Assembly: GCA_011051925.1 (NCBI GenBank)
Contig: DRKE01000058.1
Coordinates: forward strand, 1 to 13,135
Direction: 5' to 3'
Source of the DNA: Deltaproteobacteria bacterium
GTDB taxonomy: Bacteria; Myxococcota_A; UBA9160; UBA4427
Length of the DNA: 13,135 nucleotides
In this document: piece after piece, positions 7,220 through 13,135 of the stretch
Numbering within the stretch: position 1 is the first letter of the stretch
Layout of the letters: every line of letters begins with the position of its first letter
Made by a program: the position numbers and the translations under genes
The notes under the pieces: generated by a model
Told to the model about the DNA's origin: nothing
The model's input: the letters and a program-made list of their open reading frames with translations, nothing else
The model's database searches: none

Positions 7220-7582
7220 TCAGTCGAGGATCTTGCCCAGCACCGATTCCATCGTTTCGGCGGTGAAGGGCTTGGTGAGGAACGCGACCGCACCGGCTTC
7301 GTTCGCCTGGTCGCGCATTTCGCTCGTGCACTCGGACGTGACGAACGCGAAGGGGATGTCGAGATTCTTCTCCTTCATCGCGAGGGCCAGTTCGATCCCC
7401 GTCATCTCGGGCATGTTCCAGTCCGTGAGGACGACGTCCGGTGGATCGGCCTCGATCTTGGCAAGGGCGTCGACCCCGTTCTCGGCCTCCTCGACATCGT
7501 GACCGCCGAAGCCCGCCTGTCGAAGGGTTCGGATGACGATCTTTCTCATGATTCCGCTGTCATCGACAACCAGGATTTTCAT
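7220..7582 (-). CDS. cheY: Single-domain response regulator, CheY type
   Basis: A 120-residue stand-alone receiver domain. It shows all active-site residues: Asp7 and Asp8 (VVDDS, metal binding), Asp54 (LTDWNMP, phosphate acceptor), Thr82 (FVTSE) and Lys104 (LTKPF). There is no output domain, so it signals by protein contact, either at the flagellar switch or as a phosphate sink. The ATG at 7582 begins the standard MKILVVDDS and has GGAG 9 nt upstream. The open frame back to 7732 has no homologous content. It lies between the CheW-CZB gene and the CheX-like gene on the same strand, a natural kinase-output and dephosphorylation pair. CheA encoded on the plus arm is the likely phosphodonor. Confidence 0.95.
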   Translation of the reverse strand: MKILVVDDSGIMRKIVIRTLRQAGFGGHDVEEAENGVDALAKIEADPPDVVLTDWNMPEMTGIELALAMKEKNLDIPFAFVTSECTSEMRDQANEAGAVAFLTKPFTAETMESVLGKILD

Positions 7583-7753
7583 CTCTCGGATCTCCTCGAG
7601 GGTCGTACGCCGCCGAAGCCCATGCGCGCGGGGTCGGATCGGGTGGAAATTGAAGTACCTGTGTAATCGGTCCAGCGGCACGGGAGCTGGAGTGGAATCC
7701 AGTGGACCCGGTCGGATTCTCGACGGGCCCATGAAGCGTTTCGTTCCCGGTCG
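7583..7753 (-). other. Spacer between cheW-CZB and cheY with a long hairpin
   Basis: This 171-bp gap is long for one operon. It begins, about 24 bases after the cheW-CZB stop, with an imperfect inverted repeat at 7704-7730. On the minus strand GGGCCCGTCG pairs with CGACCGGGTCC around a loop of about 6 nt, with one G-U pair and one bulge. No T-run follows, so it may stabilise or attenuate the transcript instead of ending it. A short AT-rich patch near 7640-7670 could hold a separate cheY promoter, but no good -35/-10 pair was found. GGAG for cheY is at the far end. Confidence 0.4.
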
Positions 7754-8659
7754 TCAGCCGACGCTGGCCTCCAGGGCCGAAGCCGCCGTGGGGTCGAGGC
7801 ACGCCGCTTCCCTGTGGGCGATACCGGCCGAAGAAAAGATCCGATCGACATCGAGAATCTGGATCAGTCCGCCATCGTTTCCGGAGCGGACCACCGAGTC
7901 GACCAGCAGGGCCGACTCCGCATCGTCGGATTCCAGATCATGCAGCGGGCGGGGATCCACTTTCTCGTTCTCGACGGTCGCGACCGAGTCGACCTTGTCG
8001 ACGGCGAGTCCGAGATTCTCGTCCTTCCCCCGAAGGATGACGACCATCTGTCGGCTTCGTTCCTTGATCTCCCGGACCGTGATGTCGAAGAGTCGGATCA
8101 TGTCGCTCAGGTCGACTTCCCGGGCCAGATCGATCTCCCGCTGAGCCGCTTCCTTGTCACCCTTCGCGGACAACCGCAGGCAATGATCGGCGAGGGCATG
8201 GATCCGGTTGTGGGGCGCCTCGAATTTCGCGACCTGGTTGGCCAGGATCGCATCCTCGGTCTTGAAGGCATAGAACCAGAGTCCGAAGCCGCATTGGGTC
8301 GGGTCCTTCTGGAGTTCGAACCGCTTTCCCGAGGCGCAGGCCTCCTCCAGGGTCTGCAGCCAGATGATGTGATCCTTCTTCCGCTCCTGCAGCATCTTCT
8401 CCAGGGCGATCACCTCTTCCCGTAGATCCGTGAGGCCCAGCCGGAGTCGGAGATCCATGATCGGAACGACCGAGTCGCGAAGCTGCATCATTCCCCGGAT
8501 CCAGGATGGAGCGCCCACGATCGGCTCGAGTTCCCGCAACAGCGTCATCTCGACGACGGATTCGATGGGCACCGCATAACATTGCGTCTGCACGCGAAAC
8601 GTCACGAGCTGCCGGCTTCCCGACTCCGCGGCGCTCGCCGCCTCCTGATTCTCAGCCAT
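7754..8659 (-). CDS. cheW: CheW adaptor with an inserted CZB zinc-binding domain
   Basis: A 301-residue protein, about twice the length of an ordinary CheW. Residues 17-80 are the first CheW half (QLVTFRVQTQCYAVPI, then GAPSWIRGMMQLRDSVVPIMDLRLRLG). Residues 203-278 are the second half (RQMVVIL, NLGLAVDKVDSV, GGLIQILDVDRIF). Between them, at about 85-200, is a chemoreceptor zinc-binding domain. It has the full pattern Hxx[WFYL]...Cx[LFMVI]Gx[WFLVI]...HxxxH: His97-II-Trp100, Cys123-GFGLW, and His150-NRI-His154. The four residues are the expected zinc ligands. CheW couples receptors to CheA; CZB domains bind zinc, and in known proteins respond to zinc or to oxidants such as hypochlorous acid. 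The usual NLRG of CheW reads QLRD here (59-62). The ATG at 8659 gives the CheW N-terminus and has GGAGG about 12 nt upstream. It heads the minus arm with cheY and the CheX-like gene. Confidence 0.92.
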   Translation of the reverse strand: MAENQEAASAAESGSRQLVTFRVQTQCYAVPIESVVEMTLLRELEPIVGAPSWIRGMMQLRDSVVPIMDLRLRLGLTDLREEVIALEKMLQERKKDHIIWLQTLEEACASGKRFELQKDPTQCGFGLWFYAFKTEDAILANQVAKFEAPHNRIHALADHCLRLSAKGDKEAAQREIDLAREVDLSDMIRLFDITVREIKERSRQMVVILRGKDENLGLAVDKVDSVATVENEKVDPRPLHDLESDDAESALLVDSVVRSGNDGGLIQILDVDRIFSSAGIAHREAACLDPTAASALEASVG

Positions 8660-8857
8660 CTCGGTCCCACCCTCCGTTCCCGCCGCGATCTTCTGCGGGC
8701 AAAGGACTTGTCGGACGAGCGGACCCCGATCCGCTCGGGTGAAAGCCCGAGACGGCTCGAAAATTCCAAGAAAATTCGAGGCAGATGGGATTCGACTGTC
8801 AACACGGCGCTGCGATCGCCGATGACCACGGACAACGGAGGCTGCGCGAACGGGTCC
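8660..8857. promoter_or_regulatory. Divergent promoter region of the chemotaxis locus
   Basis: This 198-bp spacer separates the two arms. Its centre (8756-8780) is an AT-rich patch unlike the rest of the window. It holds a direct repeat of GAAAATTC at 8759-8766 and 8770-8777, spaced by 11 bp. It also holds an inverted repeat CTCGAA (8756-8761) / TTCGAG (8775-8780). A sigma-70-like promoter on the minus strand overlaps these. I found no clear -35/-10, sigma-54 or sigma-28 site for the plus arm. Confidence 0.5.
8774..8802 (-). promoter_or_regulatory. Sigma-70-like promoter of the cheW-CZB arm
   Basis: On the minus strand a perfect TTGACA (plus 8797-8802) is followed after exactly 17 bp by TCGAAT (plus 8774-8779), which matches the -10 consensus at four of six positions. 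Transcription would start near 8767, giving a leader of about 108 nt before the ATG at 8659. The -10 overlaps one half of the inverted repeat, so a bound regulator would block it. Confidence 0.5.
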
Positions 8858-11197
8858 ATGACTGACATTCTCGACGAAAATCAAGAGCTTTGCGTCGACT
8901 TCGTCGTCGAGAGTCGGGAGATGATCGGCGAGGTCGAACCCGTTCTCGTCGAACTCGAGACCGAAGCGGAGAACTCGGGCGAGATCGACATGTCCCAGAT
9001 CGACGCGATCTTCCGCGCCTTCCATTCGATGAAGGGCAGTGGCGGTTTCCTCGATCTCGACAATCTCGTTGCCGTCACCCACCAGGCGGAATCCCTGCTC
9101 GACCTCTTCCGGAAGGGCCGCGCGAAGCTCGAACCCCGTCACATCACGGTTCTCTGCAAGGCGATGGATTTCATCCTCGAATTGCTCGATCAGATCGAGA
9201 ACGAATACAACGACGCGGGGCGGGAGGAGGATGCCCAGGCCCTGGTGGCCGCCCTTCTGGCCGAGATGGAGGGACCGGGAGGATCCGGGACGGCGACGAC
9301 GGAGACGGCGACCGCGGGGCCGGCCGACGCCAGTGCGGCTCCGGCCGGAGCGGAGAAGGCCTCCGCGGGGCGTGCCGATTCCACGGATTCCAGCGAGGTC
9401 GATGCCTCCCTCGAGATCTCGGGCGACCTGATCGAAAGCTTCGTGACCGACGCGCAGGAGCAGCTCGACGCGGCCGAGTCGGCGCTTCTCTCCCTCGAAC
9501 GGGATCCGGCGGATGCCGAGCTCGTGGCCGTGGCCTTCCGCTCGTTGCACAGCCTGAAGGGCAATTGCGGCTTTTTCGGTTTCGCCGACATGGAACGCAT
9601 CGCCCACGGGATGGAGACGCTTCTCGACGCTTCCCGGGAATCCGGTGAGCCGCCGGCACCGGATGTCATCGCGCAACTGCTTCAGGAGCTCGATCGACTC
9701 AGGAAGGCGACCCAGGACCTGGCGGATGGATCGGCCACGGGGCAGGCGGACGATCCGGGTGGCGCGGCCCCTGGAATCTCCGACGGAACCGCTTCTGGCG
9801 CGACTCCCGAAGCGACGGATCCGGCATCCGGGTGTCCGTCATCGGGAATGGAGGGCGGCAAGCAGGCCCAGCCGTCCGGCCCGGCCCCCGCTGACGCCGA
9901 GCCCGCCGGGACAGCGGCCGCGAGAACCGCCTCCGCCGTTCCGACGCCGGAGGCGAAGGAGACCGCCGCTGCCGGGTCGGCCGCTTCCGGACGGGACAAG
10001 GACAAGAAGCGGAAGCCCTCTGCCGGCAATATCCGCGTCGATCTCGAGAAGCTCGACTCCCTGATGGACCTCGTCGGCGAGTTGATCCTGGCCGAGACGA
10101 TGGTGACCCACAATCCCGATCTCGAGGGACATCATTTCGAGGATTTCCAGAAGGCGAGCCTGCAGCTCAACCGCATCACACGCTCGATCCAGGACGTCGC
10201 GATGAGCGTTCGCATGGTTCCGATCGCGGGCACCTTCCGGAAGATGCTCCGCCTCGTCCGGGACCTCGCGCGCAAACAGGAGAAGCAGGTCGAACTGCAG
10301 CTCGTCGGGGAAGAAACCGAGATCGACAAGACCGTCGTCGAGGCGATCGCCGATCCCCTGGTGCATCTCATCCGCAATTCGGTCGATCACGGAATCGAAA
10401 ACCCTGAAGACCGCGTCGCGGCGGGAAAGTCGGCCACCGGCCGGATCCGCCTCGAGGCCAAACACGAAGGCGGCGAGATCTGGATCTCGATCGAGGACGA
10501 CGGCAAGGGGCTCAATCGTGACGCGATTCTCGCGAAGGCCCAGGCCAAGGGGCTGATCGATCCCTCGCGAGGCGAACTCAGCGACGCCGAGATCTACCGC
10601 TTCATCTTCGCCGCGGGCTTCTCGACGGCCGAGAAGGTGACGGACGTGTCGGGCCGGGGCGTCGGAATGGACGTCGTACGCAGGAACATCGACGAACTCG
10701 GCGGTCGGGTCGATATCGACAGCCAACCCGGACAGGGTTCGACGATCACGATCCGGCTTCCCCTCACCCTGGCGATCGTCGAAGGCATGCTCGTTCGCGT
10801 CGGGGCGTCCGTCTACACGATTCCCCTGCTCGCGATCCGTGAATCGGTCACGGTCGCCGCCGAGGACGTCACGCGATTGAGTGACGAACAGGAGATGGTC
10901 AACATCCGTGGGCGGTTGCTTCCGATCCTCCGGATCCATGAACTCCACCGCGTCGAGAAGGCCGAGACCGATCTCACCCGCGGCATCCTCGTGGTCGTCG
11001 AGGAACATGGCAGCACCTTCGCGATCTTCGTCGACGAATTGATCGGACAGCGCCAGACCGTCATCAAGGCACTTCCCCAGTATCTGGGCAAGATCGCCGG
11101 CGTGTCGGGCTGTTCGATCCTTTCCAACGGGGACATCAGCCTGATCCTGGACGTGAAGGCCCTCCAGGGCGAGTGGTTGATGGGGGCCGACTCATGA
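8858..11197 (+). CDS. cheA: Chemotaxis histidine kinase CheA with two Hpt domains
   Basis: A 779-residue hybrid-less CheA. The first Hpt domain (about 5-115) has phospho-acceptor His56 in AFHSMKGSGGF. The second (about 187-290) has His231 in SLHSLKGNCGFFGF. Ala/Pro/Gly-rich linkers follow each (about 138-183 and 291-390), and no P2 CheY-binding domain is recognisable. The dimerisation domain starts at RVDLEKLDSLMDLVGEL (393-409). The ATPase domain has the N box HLIRNSVDHG (503-512), DDGKGL (547-552) and GRGVGMDVV (599-607). A CheW-like P5 domain fills about 640-770. It autophosphorylates in receptor arrays and passes phosphate to CheY. It overlaps the following cheW by ATGA. The start is uncertain: ATG 8858 gives the cleanest N-terminus but its nearest GGAGG (8837-8841) is 16 nt away. 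ATG 8822 is 12 codons longer and has no better site. Confidence 0.96.
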   Translation: MTDILDENQELCVDFVVESREMIGEVEPVLVELETEAENSGEIDMSQIDAIFRAFHSMKGSGGFLDLDNLVAVTHQAESLLDLFRKGRAKLEPRHITVLCKAMDFILELLDQIENEYNDAGREEDAQALVAALLAEMEGPGGSGTATTETATAGPADASAAPAGAEKASAGRADSTDSSEVDASLEISGDLIESFVTDAQEQLDAAESALLSLERDPADAELVAVAFRSLHSLKGNCGFFGFADMERIAHGMETLLDASRESGEPPAPDVIAQLLQELDRLRKATQDLADGSATGQADDPGGAAPGISDGTASGATPEATDPASGCPSSGMEGGKQAQPSGPAPADAEPAGTAAARTASAVPTPEAKETAAAGSAASGRDKDKKRKPSAGNIRVDLEKLDSLMDLVGELILAETMVTHNPDLEGHHFEDFQKASLQLNRITRSIQDVAMSVRMVPIAGTFRKMLRLVRDLARKQEKQVELQLVGEETEIDKTVVEAIADPLVHLIRNSVDHGIENPEDRVAAGKSATGRIRLEAKHEGGEIWISIEDDGKGLNRDAILAKAQAKGLIDPSRGELSDAEIYRFIFAAGFSTAEKVTDVSGRGVGMDVVRRNIDELGGRVDIDSQPGQGSTITIRLPLTLAIVEGMLVRVGASVYTIPLLAIRESVTVAAEDVTRLSDEQEMVNIRGRLLPILRIHELHRVEKAETDLTRGILVVVEEHGSTFAIFVDELIGQRQTVIKALPQYLGKIAGVSGCSILSNGDISLILDVKALQGEWLMGADS

Positions 11198-11727
11198 GTA
11201 CCGAAGTCCTGGATCCGGGCATCGATTCGGAGATCGAGTTCGATGCGCCGGCGGAGAGTGTTCCGCAATACCTCACCTTCGTCGTCTCGGGGGAGGTCTA
11301 TGGCGTTCCGATCGAGTACGTCGCGGAAATCATCGGCGCGCAGCAACTGACCCCGGTTCCCGATTCGCGTCCCTTCATGCGGGGCGTGATCAATCTGCGG
11401 GGGACCGTGATTCCCGTGATGGACGTCCGTGCCCGTCTCTCGATGGAACCGCGCAACGTCGACGAACGGACCTGCATCGTCGTGGTCCAGCTCGACGAGA
11501 TCGTCGTCGGTCTGCTCGTCGACACGATCGCGGACGTGATCGACGTGCCGCCGACGGCGATCGAGGCCGCGCCGAGGCGGAAGACCGCTTCGGCACGGGA
11601 CGCCATCGTGACCGGGCTCTTCCAGCTCGAAGGCGAGGTCAAGATCCTGATCGACCTCGGTCGATTGTTGCACGACGCCCCGACCGCGTTCGACGCGTCG
11701 CCCGGGGACGAGAACGAAGGTTCATGA
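11194..11727 (+). CDS. cheW: Canonical CheW coupling protein
   Basis: A 177-residue adaptor linking chemoreceptors to the CheA P5 domain. It is one uninterrupted CheW domain at about 26-160: QYLTFVVSGEVYGVPIEYV (25-43), GVINLRGTVIPVMDVRARL (64-82), TCIVVVQL (93-100), GLLVDTIADVIDVP (106-119) and VKILIDLGRLL (149-159). The conserved NLRG (67-70) is intact, unlike in the CZB-bearing CheW of the opposite arm. The start at 11194 overlaps the cheA stop as ATGA, which points to translational coupling; the open frame seven codons upstream is inside cheA. An acidic tail follows the domain. The receptor gene starts 18 bp downstream. Confidence 0.96.
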   Translation: MSTEVLDPGIDSEIEFDAPAESVPQYLTFVVSGEVYGVPIEYVAEIIGAQQLTPVPDSRPFMRGVINLRGTVIPVMDVRARLSMEPRNVDERTCIVVVQLDEIVVGLLVDTIADVIDVPPTAIEAAPRRKTASARDAIVTGLFQLEGEVKILIDLGRLLHDAPTAFDASPGDENEGS

Positions 11728-11745
11728 AATGAGAGGTCTTTCGAG

Positions 11746-13135
11746 ATGATGGTTGGAAAATTCGACAGCTTGAGCCTGCGCGGCAAGATGCTGGCGCTCC
11801 AGGCGGGGGCCCTGATCGTGGGCCTCGCCGGTCTGGCGCTCTTCATGCGGAGTCAGCTGAGGGCCTTCGCGCTCGAAGCAGCCGGGAGTCAGTCGGTCGA
11901 GGCAGCACTCGCCGCGGCCAATTCGATGACCTGGCAGATGTTCGCGGTGGGCGCCGTCGGGGCCGCCGCGCTGGCCTTCGCTTCCAGCGCCCTCCTGGCG
12001 CCGGTCCAACGGCGCCTCGCGTCGGCAGTCGACCTGGTCGACTCGATCCGGAACGGGGACTTCTCGGCATCGGCGGTCGGGGAGATCGAAGGCGATGACG
12101 AGATCGCGTCGATCCTGTCGGGCCTCGCCACCTTCCGTGAGAACGTCCGCGATCGGCTCGGCCTGCAGGCGGTCGACTGGGACGAACTCCGCACGGATCG
12201 GGTTCGCGCGGCGCAACTGCTCGCCTGTGTCGAGGGCCTTCCGGTCAACATCATGTCGATCGATCGCGACTTCAATCTCGTCTACGTGAATCCGGCGTCG
12301 CGAGACGCACTCCGATCATTGCAGGCCTATCTCCCGGTCCCGGTCGACAACCTGATCGGCACCTGCATCGACGTCTTCCACAAGGACCCCTCCGTGCAGC
12401 GAAGGCTGATGGAGGATCCGCGGAACCTGCCCTATTCGACGACGATCCATCTCGGCCCCGAGACCCTTCGCCTGACGGCGACGGCAGCCTATGACGAGAC
12501 TGGCGAATACATCGGCGCGACGGCCGCCTGGGAGGTCATCACCGAGGCCGAGAAGAGCCGTGAGGATGCCGAGATGCTGGCGGGCGTGCTCGAAGCCGTG
12601 GCCCGCGGCGCGGTTCCGGATCCCATCACCGCGGACGTGACGGAAGACCTCGTGCCGATGCGCGAGCGACTCAACCTGCTGATCGCGTCGATGAAGAGCA
12701 TCACCCAGACGGCGAGTGCACTCGGCGACGGTGATTTCACGGTCGACATCGACGTCCGCTCGGACGACGACGTGCTTCTCACCGAGTTCAAGACGATGGT
12801 CGCGAGTCTGGGAAACGTCCTGACGGAGATCCGTCAGTCGTCTTCGGAAGTCGCCGAAGGAACCGCGCAGGTCTCGTCGACGGGACAGACGCTCTCGGAT
12901 AACGCGTCCCAGTCTGCCGCCTCCCTGGAAGAGATCAGCTCGACCATGGAAGAGATGGCGGGTCAGACCCGTCAGAATGCGGAGAACGCGAACCAGGCCG
13001 TCTCCCTCGCCACGGCCGCGCGCGCCTCCGCCGCGGGTGGTGACGATCAGATGCAGACGATGGTCGCGGCGATGCGCGAGATCGACGAGTCGAGCCAGGA
13101 CATCTCGAAGATCATCAAGGTGATCGACGAGATCG
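11746..13135 (+). CDS. Methyl-accepting chemotaxis protein with PAS domain (3' end beyond window)
   Basis: The first 463 residues of a chemoreceptor whose frame is open to the window end. Two transmembrane segments (about 15-34 and 65-87) flank a periplasmic loop of only about 30 residues. A HAMP-like region follows (about 85-138), then a PAS domain (about 155-268; NIMSIDRDFNLVYVNPAS, and GEYIGATAAWEVITE at its end), and a second HAMP-like stretch (about 285-365). The signalling helices carry a methylation-type site, AASLEEISST (391-400, Glu395/Glu396), followed by a near-match at 398-406. The truncation removes the kinase-contact hairpin tip. The short loop makes a periplasmic ligand unlikely, so the PAS domain is the probable sensor, by small molecule, redox or energy state. 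The ATG at 11746 has GAGAGG 9 nt upstream; a second ATG follows at once. It sits 18 bp after cheW, so it is part of the cheA operon. Confidence 0.94.
   Translation, partial: MMVGKFDSLSLRGKMLALQAGALIVGLAGLALFMRSQLRAFALEAAGSQSVEAALAAANSMTWQMFAVGAVGAAALAFASSALLAPVQRRLASAVDLVDSIRNGDFSASAVGEIEGDDEIASILSGLATFRENVRDRLGLQAVDWDELRTDRVRAAQLLACVEGLPVNIMSIDRDFNLVYVNPASRDALRSLQAYLPVPVDNLIGTCIDVFHKDPSVQRRLMEDPRNLPYSTTIHLGPETLRLTATAAYDETGEYIGATAAWEVITEAEKSREDAEMLAGVLEAVARGAVPDPITADVTEDLVPMRERLNLLIASMKSITQTASALGDGDFTVDIDVRSDDDVLLTEFKTMVASLGNVLTEIRQSSSEVAEGTAQVSSTGQTLSDNASQSAASLEEISSTMEEMAGQTRQNAENANQAVSLATAARASAAGGDDQMQTMVAAMREIDESSQDISKIIKVIDEI

Noticed and set aside
7754..8659. CheW-CZB as an assembly or frameshift artefact joining two genes
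   Set aside because: Both CheW halves and the CZB domain are in one continuous frame, and the second CheW half resumes at the expected strand after the insert.
8660..9676. N-terminal extension of the CheW-CZB frame by 339 codons
   Set aside because: It would run antisense through the divergent promoter and the start of cheA. The ATG at 8659 gives the CheW N-terminus and has a Shine-Dalgarno.
9839..11008. A 389-codon open frame on the minus strand
   Set aside because: Antisense to the best conserved part of cheA; acidic, repetitive shadow sequence.
1..13135. CRISPR arrays, tRNA or rRNA genes, insertion sequences
   Set aside because: No regularly spaced repeats, cloverleaf-like sequences, transposase motifs or terminal repeats were seen on reading both strands.

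Overview
The window is GC-rich, densely coded bacterial DNA. No rRNA, tRNA, insertion sequence, CRISPR array or phage gene is visible. Codon use looks uniform, so I see no sign of recent transfer. Content (lipoprotein-type TPR protein, LarE, PAS-containing methyl-accepting receptor, CheA with two Hpt domains, CheX/CheC-like protein) suggests a motile or surface-associated Gram-negative, perhaps an uncultured relative of the former Deltaproteobacteria (Myxococcota or Binatota type). That placement is inference and weak.

Left part (1-4525, minus strand): three genes read leftwards in the order D-alanine--D-alanine ligase, a TPR-repeat lipoprotein of about 810 residues, and a short-chain dehydrogenase/reductase. 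The last two are 27 bp apart and the reductase has a perfect Shine-Dalgarno sequence. A 152-bp divergent spacer (4526-4677) separates the ligase from the next block.

Middle part (4678-6609, plus strand): a LarE sulfur insertase, which supplies sulfur for the nickel-pincer nucleotide cofactor. Its cysteines (a CxxC plus a third Cys) fit the [4Fe-4S]-dependent type, and its GTG start may be leaderless. It is followed by an Ntn-hydrolase-like protein of the C45/acyl-CoA:6-APA acyltransferase type that appears to lack the nucleophilic cysteine.

Right part (6690-13135): a divergent chemotaxis locus. On the minus strand are a CheW whose fold is interrupted by a complete chemoreceptor zinc-binding (CZB) domain, a stand-alone CheY, and a CheX/CheC-like candidate CheY-P phosphatase. 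On the plus strand are a CheA with two Hpt domains and no visible P2 domain, an ordinary CheW overlapping it by ATGA, and a PAS-containing chemoreceptor that runs off the window end. Both arms start from a 198-bp spacer with an AT-rich patch, a good sigma-70-like promoter and small repeats. Together they make most of a signalling array: receptor, two adaptors, kinase, response regulator and a candidate phosphatase. CheR and CheB are not in the window. The most distinctive element is a zinc-binding, possibly redox-sensing domain carried by the adaptor instead of the receptor.
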